Assembly: GCF_019679455.1 (NCBI RefSeq)
Contig: NZ_JAIEZQ010000002.1
Location: 744,001-808,000 of the forward strand
DNA length: 64,000 nt
From: Nocardioides jiangsuensis
Lineage (GTDB): Bacteria > Actinomycetota > Actinomycetes > Propionibacteriales > Nocardioidaceae
Direction of reading: 5' to 3'
In this document: piece by piece, positions 7,853 to 16,673 of the stretch
How positions within the stretch are numbered: position 1 is the first letter of the stretch
Layout of the letters: the number at the start of each line of letters is the position of its first letter
Made by a program: the position numbers and the translations under genes
Notes under the pieces: generated by a model
Told to the model about the DNA's origin: nothing
The model's database searches: none
What the model saw: only the letters and a program-made list of their open reading frames with translations

Positions 7853-9552
7853 CCGAGACCGTCGTCCGGGCGGACGGCACCCCCGAGACACCCGGCACGC
7901 GCCACCCGGCACGACCACGTCGGACCAGCGGCACGGGCCGCCCGGCGTGGTCGCTGCTCGTCCTGCTCATCGCCGCCCTCGTCGCCACCCCGGTGGTGGC
8001 GGTGGTGGTGGAGGCGGTCACCTCGACCTCGCTCGCGCTGCCGCGGGGCCTCGGCTCGATGGTGGTCACCACGGTCGCGCTGATGGTCGGGGTCGGGCTC
8101 GGGACCCTCGTCGTGGGCGGTGGTCTCGCCTGGCTGGTCACGGCCTACCGGTTCCCGCTGCGCGACATGCTGGTCTGGCTGCTCGTGCTGCCGCTGGCGA
8201 TGCCGGCGTACATCCTCGGCTTCGTCTTCCTCTCCACCTTCGACATCTCCGGCCCGGTGCAGACCGGGCTGCGCTCGGTGTTCGGCCCCGACGTGTGGAC
8301 CCCCGACGTCCGCTCGCTGCCCGGCGCGATCATCGTCATGTCGCTGACCCTCTACCCCTACGTCTACCTGCTCGCGCGCGCCGCCCTCGTGGAGCAGGCG
8401 CCCGGCACCTACGACGCCGCGCGGACCCTCGGCGCGAGCCGGGCCCGGGCGTTCTGGAAGGTGCTGCTTCCCCTGGCACGGCCGTCCCTCGCGGCCGGGC
8501 TGGCGCTGGTGATGATGGAGGTCCTCACCGACTTCGCGACCGTGCAGTACTTCGGCGTGCAGACCGTCTCGGTCGGCGTCTACCTGGTCTGGCACGGCCT
8601 CTTCAACTTCCACGCCGCGACCCAGCTCTCCGCGCTCGTGCTGCTCTTCGCGGTCGCCGTGCTCGCGGGGGAGCGGCTGATGCGCGGCCGCGCCCGCTAC
8701 CACCAGAAGGGCGGCCGCGGCCGTGGTCTCGAGCCGTACCGGCTCACGGGCTGGCGCGGCTGGGGCGCCACCCTGCTCTGCGTGCTGGCGCTCGGCGCCG
8801 GCTTCGTGGTCCCGGTGGCCCGGCTGCTGGTGTGGGCGGTCGGCGACGCCGTCGCCGACCCGGGCAGCCTGCTCGACCCCCGGTTCCTCGAGTACCTGGT
8901 GAACAGCACGGTGGTCGCGGCGATCGCCGCCCTGGTCTGCGTGCTGCTGGCGCTGACCATGGGCCACGCCCTCCGGCTCGGCGGCGGCCGGGTCGTGCGC
9001 ACCGCCTCGCAGCTGACCACGTTCGGCTACGCGGTCCCCGGCGCGGTGGTCGGCATCGGTGTGCTGATCGCCTTCGCCGCCCTCGACTCCGCGCTGCGGA
9101 AGATGGGGGTCCCCGGCGGGACCGGCCTGCTCGTCACCGGCTCGGTGCTCGGGATCCTCTACGCCTACGTCGTGCGGTTCCTCGCGCCGGCGTACCAGGC
9201 GGTCGACGCGTCGTTCGCCAAGATCTCGCCCACGATGACGCTGTCCGCGATGAGCCTCGGCGCCTCGCCGCGACGGATCCTCGCCCGGGTGCACCTGCCG
9301 CTCGTGCGGCCCGGCGTCGCGGTCGCGCTGGTGCTGGTGATGATCGACGCGGTCAAGGAGCTGCCCATCGTGCTGCTCCTGCGCCCGTTCGGATTCACTA
9401 CGGTGTCCGTGTGGGTCTACGAACTGGCTTCCGAGAACTTCTGGAGGCAGGCGGCGCTCCCGGCGCTCGTGATCGTCGCGGTCGCGACCGTGCCGGTGTT
9501 CTTCCTGTTCCGGCAGGTGCGCCTGGTCGACCCGCACCGGAAGGTCGGCTGA
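7849..9552 (+). CDS. Ferric iron ABC transporter, fused permease
   Basis: A 567-aa membrane protein with about twelve membrane segments in two halves, as in FbpB/SfuB. Each half carries an EAA-type loop for contact with the ATPase: DAARTLGASRARAFWKVLLP in the first and SAMSLGASPRRILARVHLPL in the second. The GTG at 7849 overlaps the binding-protein stop (GTGA), so the two are probably translated together. It forms the transmembrane channel for ferric iron. The frame is open further upstream, but that stretch lies inside the previous gene. Confidence 0.93.
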   Translation: MTETVVRADGTPETPGTRHPARPRRTSGTGRPAWSLLVLLIAALVATPVVAVVVEAVTSTSLALPRGLGSMVVTTVALMVGVGLGTLVVGGGLAWLVTAYRFPLRDMLVWLLVLPLAMPAYILGFVFLSTFDISGPVQTGLRSVFGPDVWTPDVRSLPGAIIVMSLTLYPYVYLLARAALVEQAPGTYDAARTLGASRARAFWKVLLPLARPSLAAGLALVMMEVLTDFATVQYFGVQTVSVGVYLVWHGLFNFHAATQLSALVLLFAVAVLAGERLMRGRARYHQKGGRGRGLEPYRLTGWRGWGATLLCVLALGAGFVVPVARLLVWAVGDAVADPGSLLDPRFLEYLVNSTVVAAIAALVCVLLALTMGHALRLGGGRVVRTASQLTTFGYAVPGAVVGIGVLIAFAALDSALRKMGVPGGTGLLVTGSVLGILYAYVVRFLAPAYQAVDASFAKISPTMTLSAMSLGASPRRILARVHLPLVRPGVAVALVLVMIDAVKELPIVLLLRPFGFTTVSVWVYELASENFWRQAALPALVIVAVATVPVFFLFRQVRLVDPHRKVG

Positions 9553-9553
9553 C

Positions 9554-10675
9554 GTGCGAGCGGACCTCATGAACCCAGCCCTCACGCCGGTCACCGGCGC
9601 GACCACCCCTGCCCTCGTGCTCGACGACGTCACCAAGACGTACGGCGGCACGGTGGCCGCCTCCTCGCTCGACCTCACCGCGGCGCCCGGTGAGCTGGTC
9701 ACGCTGATCGGCCCCTCGGGCTGCGGGAAGTCCACCACCCTGCGCCTGGTCGCCGGGCTGGAGCGTCCCGACGCGGGCACGATCCGGATCGCCGGCGACG
9801 TGGTCGCCGGAGGCCGCACGTGGCAGCCGCCCGAGCGGCGGCGGGTGGGCCTGGTCTTCCAGGACCACGCGCTGTTCCCGCACCTGACGGTGGCGCAGAA
9901 CGTCGCCTTCGGGCTGGACAAGATGCCGCGCCGAGAGCGCACCGCCCGGGTCGGCGAGGTGCTCGAGCTGGTCCGGCTGGGCCACCTCGCGTCGCGCTAC
10001 CCCCACGAGCTCTCCGGCGGGGAGCAGCAGCGGGTCGCGCTGGCCCGGGCACTCGCCCCGCGGCCGGCCGTGGTGCTGCTCGACGAGCCGTTCTCCAGCC
10101 TCGACGAGAACCTCCGCGCCCAGGTCCGCGCCGACACCGTCGCGGTGCTCCGCGAGACCGGCACCACCGCGATGCTCGTGACCCACGACCAGACCGAGGC
10201 GCTGTCGATCGGGGACCGGGTGGTCGTGATGCGCGACGGCGTGATCGAACAGGCCGACACCCCGGAGAAGGTCTTCGAGGCGCCCGCGACCCGGTTCGTG
10301 GCCTCGTTCATGGGCGACGCGGACTTCCTCCCCGCCCACGTCCGCGACGCGCTGCTCACCTGCGAGATCGGTGTCGTCTCGACCGTCCCGGGCTGGGCGA
10401 ACTGCGACGTGGACGTCGACGTCGTGCTCCGCCCGCACGAGGTCGCGCTGACCCTCGACCCGGAGTCGAAGGCGCACGTCGTCGCGGTGGAGTACCACGG
10501 GGCGTTCGTGCTGCACACCGTGCAGCTCGCCTCGGGCCGCACGCTGCGGTCGTGGCAGCCACACGGCGTGCGCCACCCCGTCGGGACCGCGGTCGCCGTG
10601 TCCGTCGTACCCGGGATCACCCCCACCCTGCTCGTCGGCGACGAGGCCGTCACGCAGCCCCCACCCCCTCGTTGA
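9554..10675 (+). CDS. Ferric iron ABC transporter, ATP-binding protein
   Basis: A 373-aa ATPase of the FbpC/PotA type. It shows Walker A GPSGCGKST, signature LSGGEQQRVALARAL, Walker B VVLLDEPFSSLD and the H-loop VTHDQTEA, followed by a C-terminal regulatory extension of about 130 residues. It energises the permease encoded just upstream. The GTG at 9554 has a GGAAGG at 9539-9544; an ATG at 9569 is an alternative. Its last codon and stop (CGT TGA) form the start of the 22-bp tandem repeat, so the repeat array begins exactly at the end of this gene. Confidence 0.93.
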   Translation: MRADLMNPALTPVTGATTPALVLDDVTKTYGGTVAASSLDLTAAPGELVTLIGPSGCGKSTTLRLVAGLERPDAGTIRIAGDVVAGGRTWQPPERRRVGLVFQDHALFPHLTVAQNVAFGLDKMPRRERTARVGEVLELVRLGHLASRYPHELSGGEQQRVALARALAPRPAVVLLDEPFSSLDENLRAQVRADTVAVLRETGTTAMLVTHDQTEALSIGDRVVVMRDGVIEQADTPEKVFEAPATRFVASFMGDADFLPAHVRDALLTCEIGVVSTVPGWANCDVDVDVVLRPHEVALTLDPESKAHVVAVEYHGAFVLHTVQLASGRTLRSWQPHGVRHPVGTAVAVSVVPGITPTLLVGDEAVTQPPPPR

Positions 10676-10778
10676 GACGTCACTCGTGCGGCGTTGAGGC
10701 GTCACTCGTGCGGCGTTGAGAGGTCACTCGTGCGGCGTTGAGACGTCACTCGTGCGGCGTCGAGACGTCACTCGTTCC
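10670..10778. repeat. Five tandem copies of a 22-bp repeat
   Basis: Units start at 10670, 10692, 10714, 10736 and 10758; the unit is CGTTGAGACGTCACTCGTGC plus GG. Units 2 and 3 differ by one base each, and unit 5 diverges at one inner base and at its end. Each unit holds a GACGTC palindrome or a one-base variant. The 22-bp period is close to two helical turns, so the copies face one side of the DNA. There are no spacers, so it is not a CRISPR. It sits between the transporter operon and the DUF445 gene. Confidence 0.9.
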
Positions 10779-10869
10779 CCCCGTACCCGCTCCGGGCCGC
10801 CCACCTGACCGGTCGCCACGGCCGGTGCGTACGTCGACCGCCACCGCCCGTCGGGCAGAATCGACCGCG

Positions 10870-12129
10870 ATGTCACTCACCATGGTCACCCCCGACGCCG
10901 GACTCGACGAGGAGCGCCGCCGCGGCCTGCGCCGCATGCGCACTCTCGCGGTCTCCCTGCTGCTCTTCGCCGCGCTCGTCTACCTGCTCACCCTCGAACA
11001 GGACGGCTTCCTCGGCTTCGTCAACGCCGGCGCCGAGGCCTCCATGGTCGGCGCGATCGCGGACTGGTTCGCGGTCACCGCGCTGTTCCGGCACCCGCTC
11101 GGCGTCCCCGTGCCGCACACGGCCCTCGTGCCCAAGCGCAAGGAGATGCTCGGCCGCAGCCTCCAGGAGTTCGTCGGGGAGAACTTCCTGCAGGAGGAGA
11201 TCCTCCGCGACCGCGTACGCATGGCCCGGATCAGCGAGCGGGTCGGCGCCTGGCTGACGAAGCCCGAGCACAGCCGCCGCGTCGTCGACGAGGCGAGCAG
11301 CGTGCTGCGGGCGGGGCTGTCCCGGATCCGCGACGAGGACATGGTGTCGCTCGTCGAGGAGGCGCTGATCCCCCGCCTGGTCGCCGAGCCGATCAGCCCG
11401 GTCGCGGGCAGCCTGCTCGAGGAGATCGTCAAGGACGGGGCGCACCACGGGCTCGTCGACCTCGCGCTCGCGGAGGCCCACCGCTGGCTGGTGCTCAACG
11501 AGGAGACGTTCACCGAGGTCGTCGGGGAGCGGGCCCCGTGGTGGTCGCCGCCGGCGATCAACGAGCGGGTGACCCACCGGCTGCACATCGAGGCGGTGCG
11601 CTGGGTCGAGGACATCCGCGACGACCCGCAGCACCACGCCCGCGCGGCGCTCGACAGCATGCTCGCCCAGCTCGCCGACGACCTGCTCCACGACCCGGAC
11701 ACCCAGGAGCGCGCGGAGCGGCTGAAGGGCCGTGTGCTCACCCATCCGCAGATGGTGGTCACCGCGACGTCGCTGTGGCGAGCCTTCCGCAGGGCGCTGA
11801 CCGAGTCGCTCCAGGACCCCGAGGGCCTGCTGCGACAGCGCGGGGTCGACGAGCTCGCCAAGTTCGGCGCCCAGCTGTCCGGCGACGCCGAGCTGCGGGC
11901 ACGGCTCGACGGCTACGCCGCCGACCTCGTGGTGTGGTCCGTCGACCGGTACGGCGACGAGCTGACCGCGGTCATCACCCACACCATCGACCGGTGGGAC
12001 GGCAAGGAGGCCGCGCAGCGGATCGAGCTGTACGTCGGCCGGGACCTGCAGTTCATCCGGATCAACGGCACCATCGTCGGCGGGCTCGTCGGCGTCCTGA
12101 TCCACACGGTGTCCGTGACGGTGCGGTGA
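10870..12129 (+). CDS. DUF445 family membrane-anchored protein
   Basis: A 419-aa protein with an N-terminal membrane segment (TLAVSLLLFAALVYLL), the DUF445 signature NAGAEASMVGAIADWFAVTALFRHPLG, a long helical middle and a C-terminal segment (FIRINGTIVGGLVGVLIHTV). Members are widespread and have no settled biochemical role; they are thought to span between membrane and cytoplasm. The ATG at 10870 matches the usual start; a longer frame upstream runs into the tandem repeats and is not credible. No clear ribosome site is present and CAGAAT lies 8 nt before the ATG, so the mRNA may be leaderless. Confidence 0.85.
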   Translation: MSLTMVTPDAGLDEERRRGLRRMRTLAVSLLLFAALVYLLTLEQDGFLGFVNAGAEASMVGAIADWFAVTALFRHPLGVPVPHTALVPKRKEMLGRSLQEFVGENFLQEEILRDRVRMARISERVGAWLTKPEHSRRVVDEASSVLRAGLSRIRDEDMVSLVEEALIPRLVAEPISPVAGSLLEEIVKDGAHHGLVDLALAEAHRWLVLNEETFTEVVGERAPWWSPPAINERVTHRLHIEAVRWVEDIRDDPQHHARAALDSMLAQLADDLLHDPDTQERAERLKGRVLTHPQMVVTATSLWRAFRRALTESLQDPEGLLRQRGVDELAKFGAQLSGDAELRARLDGYAADLVVWSVDRYGDELTAVITHTIDRWDGKEAAQRIELYVGRDLQFIRINGTIVGGLVGVLIHTVSVTVR

Positions 12130-12163
12130 CCCGGCGATCTCCCGCGTCGGGGACAATGGACCG

Positions 12164-12379
12164 GTGAGCACTCCCCGTGAAGTCGAGATCCGCGACGAGT
12201 CGATCCGGCTCGGTCAGTTCCTGAAGCTCGCCGACCTGATCGACAACGGCGCCGACGCCAAGCCGCTGCTCATGCAGGGGCTCGTGTCGGTGAACGGCGA
12301 GATGGAGACGCGGCGCGGTCGTCAGCTGGGCAAGGGCGACGTCGTCACGCTCGGCGAGGAGTCGGTGCGCGTCTCCTGA
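12164..12379 (+). CDS. S4-domain RNA-binding protein (YbcJ-like)
   Basis: A 71-aa single-domain protein. It consists of an S4 fold: IRLGQFLKLADLIDNGADAK, then LMQGLVSVNGEMETRRGRQL, then GDVVTLGEE. Such proteins bind structured RNA and resemble YbcJ/YaaA; the exact target is unknown. The GTG at 12164 has a GACAAT hexamer 6 nt upstream and no ribosome site, which suggests a leaderless transcript. Confidence 0.88.
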   Translation: MSTPREVEIRDESIRLGQFLKLADLIDNGADAKPLLMQGLVSVNGEMETRRGRQLGKGDVVTLGEESVRVS

Positions 12380-12437
12380 CGCACGAAAGCCATGAGGCGA
12401 GCCGCGGCCCGGCCCCACGGCCCTCGGACGGTCTGGT

Positions 12438-12815
12438 TCAGCGGACGTCGACGAGGTCCACCACGAAGATCAGCGTCTCGCCCGGCTTGATGACGCCTCC
12501 GGCGCCGCGGTCGCCGTACCCGAGGTGCGGCGGGATGACGAGCCTGCGGCGGCCGCCGACCTTCATGCCGGTGACGCCCTGGTCCCATCCGGAGATGACC
12601 TGGCCGACGCCGAGGCGGAACTGCAGCGGTTCGCCGCGGTTGTACGACGCGTCGAACTCCTCACCCGTGGAGTGCGCGACGCCGACGTAGTGCACGCGCA
12701 CGGTGCTGCCGGCGGTGGCCTCGGCGCCCTCGCCCTCAGCGAGCTCGGTGACCTCGAGGTCGCTCGGCGGGGGAGTGTCTGGGAAGTCGATCTCGGGCTT
12801 CTCGGGCTGTGCCAC
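12438..12815 (-). CDS. FKBP-type peptidyl-prolyl isomerase
   Basis: A 125-aa single-domain FKBP without signal peptide. It shows GSTVRVHYVGVAHSTGEEFD, FRLGVGQVISGWDQGVTGMK and RRRLVIPPHLGYGDRGAGG, then GETLIFVVDLVDV, which hold the aromatic pocket residues of the family. It should catalyse proline isomerisation in the cytoplasm. The GTG at 12815 is preceded by GAGAGG. The gene points toward the convergent S4-domain gene. Confidence 0.92.
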   Translation of the reverse strand: MAQPEKPEIDFPDTPPPSDLEVTELAEGEGAEATAGSTVRVHYVGVAHSTGEEFDASYNRGEPLQFRLGVGQVISGWDQGVTGMKVGGRRRLVIPPHLGYGDRGAGGVIKPGETLIFVVDLVDVR

Positions 12816-12980
12816 GGGGCGCACCTCTCGTCGTGTCGTGTGCTCGTTCGGTTCGCCCCGCAGTCTAGTTCGGCCCGTCCGGCCGGCCACCCACAGGACG
12901 TGCACTCGACCGGGCCCGCTCCGTGCTCCAGGCGTGCCGGCGCCGTACGACGGGCGCAACTGCACGTCCGAGCGGCGGCG

Positions 12981-13703
12981 TCAGCCCTTCCGCTTGTCCC
13001 GGACCATCACGCCCTTGTCGTGGCGCTTCATCTCGAACAGCTCGGTCGCCGCGATCAGGTCGCTGAGCTTCTGGTAGCCGTAGTTGCGTGGGTCGAACGA
13101 CGCCTGGTTGCCGATCTGGTGGCCCACCGTCGCCAGGTTCGCCCAGCCGTCGTCGCCGTTCGCCGCTTCCACGGCGCTGCGCAGCATCTGCACGAGCCGG
13201 GCGTCACCGCGCAGCTTGTTCTTGTCACTGGCCTTGAGCACCGGTTCCTGTGGCTCGGCCGACGGCCTGACCAGCCCCTCGACGTAGGTGAACTGCGAGC
13301 ACGCGTTGACGAACGGAGAGGGCGACTTCTTCTCGCCGAAGCCGAACACTTTCGCGCCCTGGGTCAGGATCCGCATCACCAGCGGCGTGAAGTCGGCGTC
13401 GCTCGAGACGATCGCGAAGGCGTCCAGGTTGCCGGCGTACAGCAGGTCCATCGCGTCGATCACCATCGCCATGTCGGACGCGTTCTTGCCGGTGCTGTAG
13501 GCGAACTGCTGGATCGGGCGGATGGCGTAGGCGTGCAGCGTCTCCTCCCACGGCCTGAGCGAGGGGCTCTTCCAGTCGCCGTAGGCCCGCCGCACGTTCG
13601 CGGCGCCGTGGCGCGCCACCTCGGCCAGGATCACGTCGATCTTCGACGCCGGCGCGTTGTCCGCGTCGATCAGCAGCGCGATCCGTCCCTCGGCGCCGTC
13701 CAT
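12981..13703 (-). CDS. NYN-domain nuclease with OST-HTH (LOTUS) domain
   Basis: A 240-aa protein. The NYN domain (PIN-like fold) shows the acidic residues of the active site in LLIDADNAP, NASDMAMVIDAMDLLY and FAIVSSDADFTPLV. The C-terminal third (about 160-235; RLVQMLRSAVEAANGDDGWA to GYQKLSDLIAATELFEM) resembles the OST-HTH/LOTUS RNA-binding module. The pairing suggests a cytoplasmic RNA nuclease. I chose the ATG at 13703 because GGAGGGG lies 8 nt upstream; an in-frame GTG at 13712 is too close to that site. Confidence 0.88.
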   Translation of the reverse strand: MDGAEGRIALLIDADNAPASKIDVILAEVARHGAANVRRAYGDWKSPSLRPWEETLHAYAIRPIQQFAYSTGKNASDMAMVIDAMDLLYAGNLDAFAIVSSDADFTPLVMRILTQGAKVFGFGEKKSPSPFVNACSQFTYVEGLVRPSAEPQEPVLKASDKNKLRGDARLVQMLRSAVEAANGDDGWANLATVGHQIGNQASFDPRNYGYQKLSDLIAATELFEMKRHDKGVMVRDKRKG

Positions 13704-13788
13704 GAGCCGCACCCCTCCCTCAAGTGGGCCGAGCGTACTCGGATCCGCGTGGGGGCCACGCCCGAACGGCGGCTTCGGCGGTGAGTGC

Positions 13789-14226
13789 TCAGGTCTGGGC
13801 GGTGTGCACGTACTTGTCGAGCTGGTCGCGCTCGAACTCGAGCTCGCTCATCCGGCTCTTCACGACGTCGCCGATGCTGATGATCCCGGTCAGCCGCCCG
13901 TCCTCCACGACGGGGAGGTGCCGGACCCGGTGCTCGGTCATCACCAGCATCAGGTCGTTCACCGCGTCGTCGCGGTCGCAGGTGCGTACCTCGGCGGTCA
14001 TGATCGTCGACACCGTGGCGTCGAGCAGGGCTTCGTGGTCGTGCAGGTTGCGGACCACGTCGCGCTCGGAGACGATCCCGTCGACGCTCGTGCCGTCGGC
14101 GCTGACGACGAGCGCGCCCACGTTGTGCTCGGTGAGCATCCGGAGCAGCTCGCGCACGGTGGCATCGGGGGTGATCGTGAGGACGTCCTTGATCGCCTTG
14201 GCGGCAAGGACCTGGTGGATGCGCAT
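13789..14226 (-). CDS. Tandem CBS-domain protein
   Basis: A 145-aa protein made of two CBS motifs (TVRELLRMLTEHNVGALVV to VDGIVSERDVVRNL, and MTAEVRTCDRDDAVNDLM to LTGIISIGDVVKSRM). Stand-alone CBS pairs sense adenosyl nucleotides or act as regulators; the partner is unknown here. The ATG at 14226 is the only start that keeps the whole first motif. It diverges from a membrane-protein gene 115 bp away. Confidence 0.9.
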   Translation of the reverse strand: MRIHQVLAAKAIKDVLTITPDATVRELLRMLTEHNVGALVVSADGTSVDGIVSERDVVRNLHDHEALLDATVSTIMTAEVRTCDRDDAVNDLMLVMTEHRVRHLPVVEDGRLTGIISIGDVVKSRMSELEFERDQLDKYVHTAQT

Positions 14227-14341
14227 CGGCTACCTCCCGCGTACCGAGTCATCGATCTGTGGTGCTAGCAGGCTAGTGCCGAACCGCCCGCCGCGGTAGG
14301 TCGTCTTTCGCCGCCGGGCTCGGCGGGGGCCGGATGGTTGG

Positions 14342-15193
14342 ATGGGGCCCATGCGTACGACGGACGTGGTGGACCGGCCCTGGCGGTCGGGGACCCTGGC
14401 CTGCGTCGCGATGATGGGCTGGCTGTCCGTCGTGCTGTGGCTCGACCGTGCCTCCGCGAGCGGCGGGCTCGCCCAGCAGCGGCTGCTCGGCGTGGCCACC
14501 TGGCTGGTCCTGCTGGTCGCGCTGCGTCGCGTCTCGCCCATGGTGCGGGCGCAGACCGCCGTCGTGGTGGTCTTCGCGACCGTCGTGGAGTACGTCTTCA
14601 GCCCCACCCTCGAGGTCTACCTCTACCGCTTCGACAACGTCCCGATGTACGTCCCGCCGGGGCACGGCCTGGTCTACCTGTCGGCGTACGCGCTGGGCCA
14701 CGCGCGCTTCGTGGAGCGACACCTGCGGGCCTGCACCGCGGCCGTCCTGGTCGTGGGCGGCCTCTGGGCCGGCTACGGCCTGTTCCTCGCGGAGCGGCCG
14801 GACGCGCTCGGCGCGTTCTGGTACGCGTGCCTGGTCGGCTTCCTGCTGCGGGGCCCGTCCACGCCGGTGTACGTCGGGGCGTTCGTGGCGGTCAGCTACC
14901 TCGAGCTCGTGGGCACCGAGCTGCGCACCTGGGTGTGGCAGAGCCAGGACCCCACCGGCTGGGTCTCGATCGGCAACCCGCCCTCGGGCGCCGCGGGCGG
15001 CTACGGCTGGTTCGACCTGGCCGGGCTGCTGGCGGCGCCGTACCTCGTGGCCTGGTTCGGCCGCGGGGGCGGTAGCGGACCGGGTGACGGCGGACCGGGG
15101 GACGGCGGGGTCAGTCCACGTCGACGCCGGAGTCGCCCGACGGGTCCTGCTCGGCCCGAGCCTGTGCGGCCGGGGGCCGTCGACGTGCACTGA
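14342..15193 (+). CDS. Conserved membrane protein of unknown function
   Basis: A 283-aa protein with about seven hydrophobic segments. The most striking part is EYVFSPTLEVYLYRFDNVP followed by MYVPPGHGLVYLSAYALG, polar and aromatic motifs between membrane segments. I do not recognise a named family. The start may be the ATG at 14342 or at 14351. The last 28 codons form an Arg/Pro-rich tail that overlaps the 3' end of the convergent hisN gene by 83 bp; both frames stay open there, so the tail may be real, but it could also be read-through of a lost stop. Confidence 0.65.
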   Translation: MGPMRTTDVVDRPWRSGTLACVAMMGWLSVVLWLDRASASGGLAQQRLLGVATWLVLLVALRRVSPMVRAQTAVVVVFATVVEYVFSPTLEVYLYRFDNVPMYVPPGHGLVYLSAYALGHARFVERHLRACTAAVLVVGGLWAGYGLFLAERPDALGAFWYACLVGFLLRGPSTPVYVGAFVAVSYLELVGTELRTWVWQSQDPTGWVSIGNPPSGAAGGYGWFDLAGLLAAPYLVAWFGRGGGSGPGDGGPGDGGVSPRRRRSRPTGPARPEPVRPGAVDVH

Positions 15194-16037
15194 GCTCGTG
15201 CACCGAGCCGGGCCCGCGACGGACGACGTCGGGGTCCGACCCGTCGTCGGCGGCGGCCCCGAGGAACGCCAGCGCCTGGTCGTGGAGGCGGCCGTTGCTC
15301 GCCAGCGCGTTGCCGCCGTACGGCCCCGGCGTGCCGTCCAGGGAGGTGAACGACCCGCCGGCCTCACGGACGATCACGTCGAGCGCGGCCATGTCGTAGA
15401 CCTCGAGCTCGGGCTCCGCGGCGATGTCCACGGCTCCCTCCGCGACGAGCATGTAGGACCAGAAGTCGCCGTACGCCCGGGTCCGCCAGCAGCGGCGGGA
15501 GAGGCTGAGGAAGTCGTCGAGCCGGTCGCGCTCCTCCCAGCCGGAGAGCGAGGAGTACGACAGCGAGGCGTCCTCGAGCCGCGAGACGTCGGAGACCTTG
15601 CACGCGCTGGCCTTGAGCAGGGAGCGGCCGGTCCAGGCGCCGCCGTCCTTGGAGGCCCACCAGCGACGGTTCAGCTGCGGGGCCGACACGCAGCCGACCA
15701 CGACCTCGTCGTCGACGGCCAGCGCGATCAGGGTGGCCCACACCGGCACCCCACGGATGTAGTTCTTGGTCCCGTCGATGGGGTCGACGATCCAGCGGCG
15801 CTGGCCGTGGCCCGAGGAGCCCTGCTCCTCGCCGGTGATCGCGTCGCGCGGGCGGGCCCGCGACAGGGTCCGCCGGATGCCCTCCTCGACGGTCTTGTCA
15901 GCGTCGGTCACGGGGCTCAGGTCGGGCTTGTTCACCACGTGGAGGTCGAGCGCCTTGAACCGGTTCGTGGTCAGCGAGTCGGCGTCGTCGGCGAGGATGT
16001 GCGCAAGCCTCAGGTCGTCGGTGAAGTTGGTGGGCAT
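15111..16037 (-). CDS. hisN: Histidinol-phosphatase (inositol monophosphatase family)
   Basis: A 308-aa enzyme of the IMPase fold. Metal ligands appear in TDADK (residues 44-48), EE at 70-71 and DPIDGTKNY from residue 85, with YGDFWSYMLVAEGAVDI later. HisN-type proteins remove phosphate from histidinol phosphate in actinobacteria; another sugar phosphate substrate is possible. The C-terminal 35 residues are a charged tail beyond the usual domain, encoded in the stretch that overlaps the convergent membrane-protein gene. The start ATG is at 16037. Confidence 0.85.
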   Translation of the reverse strand: MPTNFTDDLRLAHILADDADSLTTNRFKALDLHVVNKPDLSPVTDADKTVEEGIRRTLSRARPRDAITGEEQGSSGHGQRRWIVDPIDGTKNYIRGVPVWATLIALAVDDEVVVGCVSAPQLNRRWWASKDGGAWTGRSLLKASACKVSDVSRLEDASLSYSSLSGWEERDRLDDFLSLSRRCWRTRAYGDFWSYMLVAEGAVDIAAEPELEVYDMAALDVIVREAGGSFTSLDGTPGPYGGNALASNGRLHDQALAFLGAAADDGSDPDVVRRGPGSVHELSARRRPPAAQARAEQDPSGDSGVDVD

Positions 16038-16124
16038 GCCCTACAGGCTATGCCCCACCACCCCGGTCCTCGTGGACGGCATCCGTGCCGCGAGCCGCGG
16101 CCCGCTCCGGCGGGTGGGCGCCGC

Positions 16125-16130
16125 TAGCCT
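16125..16130 (+). promoter_or_regulatory. -10 hexamer TAGCCT, leaderless start
   Basis: TAGCCT ends 6 nt before the ATG of the DUF2231 gene, so transcription should begin at or next to the start codon. Confidence 0.55.
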
Positions 16131-16136
16131 ACGGAG

Positions 16137-16607
16137 ATGGAAATCGCCGGCCTCCCGCTGCACCCGCTCGTGGTCCACGCGGCCGTGGTGCTGATCCCCC
16201 TGAGCGCCGGCTTCGCCGTCGTCCTGGGGGTCCTGCCGCGCTGGCGCTGGCTGTCCCGCTGGCCGGCCGCGGTCCTCGCGGTCTTCGCCACCGGGCTCGC
16301 GTTCCTGGCCAAGCAGTCCGGCGCGGCGCTGACGCAGGCCCGGCCGGAGCTCGAGCCGCTCGTCGCTGAGCACTCCGCGCGCGGCGACCTGCTGTTCTGG
16401 GTCACGATCCCGTTCGCGGTCCTCGTCGTGGTCGCGGCCTGGTCGCTCGGGGGTCCGAGCGCGCTGGCCAGCGGCCGGGGCGCGCAGGGCAGCCGGGTGC
16501 CGGCCCTGGAGAGGGTGCTGCCGGTGCTGCTCGTGCTGGGTGCGGTCGCCGTCCTCGTGCTGGTGGTGCGGGTCGGCGACTCCGGGGCTCGCGCCGTCTG
16601 GGGCTGA
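16137..16607 (+). CDS. DUF2231 family membrane protein
   Basis: A 156-aa protein with four predicted membrane segments. The N-terminus EIAGLPLHPLVVHAAVVLIP is the DUF2231 hallmark, in which paired His-Pro motifs face the membrane. Homologues are sometimes annotated as heme- or redox-linked membrane proteins, but the function is not established. The gene stands alone between convergent neighbours. Confidence 0.85.
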   Translation: MEIAGLPLHPLVVHAAVVLIPLSAGFAVVLGVLPRWRWLSRWPAAVLAVFATGLAFLAKQSGAALTQARPELEPLVAEHSARGDLLFWVTIPFAVLVVVAAWSLGGPSALASGRGAQGSRVPALERVLPVLLVLGAVAVLVLVVRVGDSGARAVWG

Positions 16608-16673
16608 GCCACAGCGCCCGCCTCGCGCACGGGGCAGGCGCCCCGCCGCCGTACGACGTCAGGCCGGACGACG

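Noticed and set aside
10670-10778. CRISPR array
   Set aside because: Repeats are contiguous with no spacers, and no cas gene is present.
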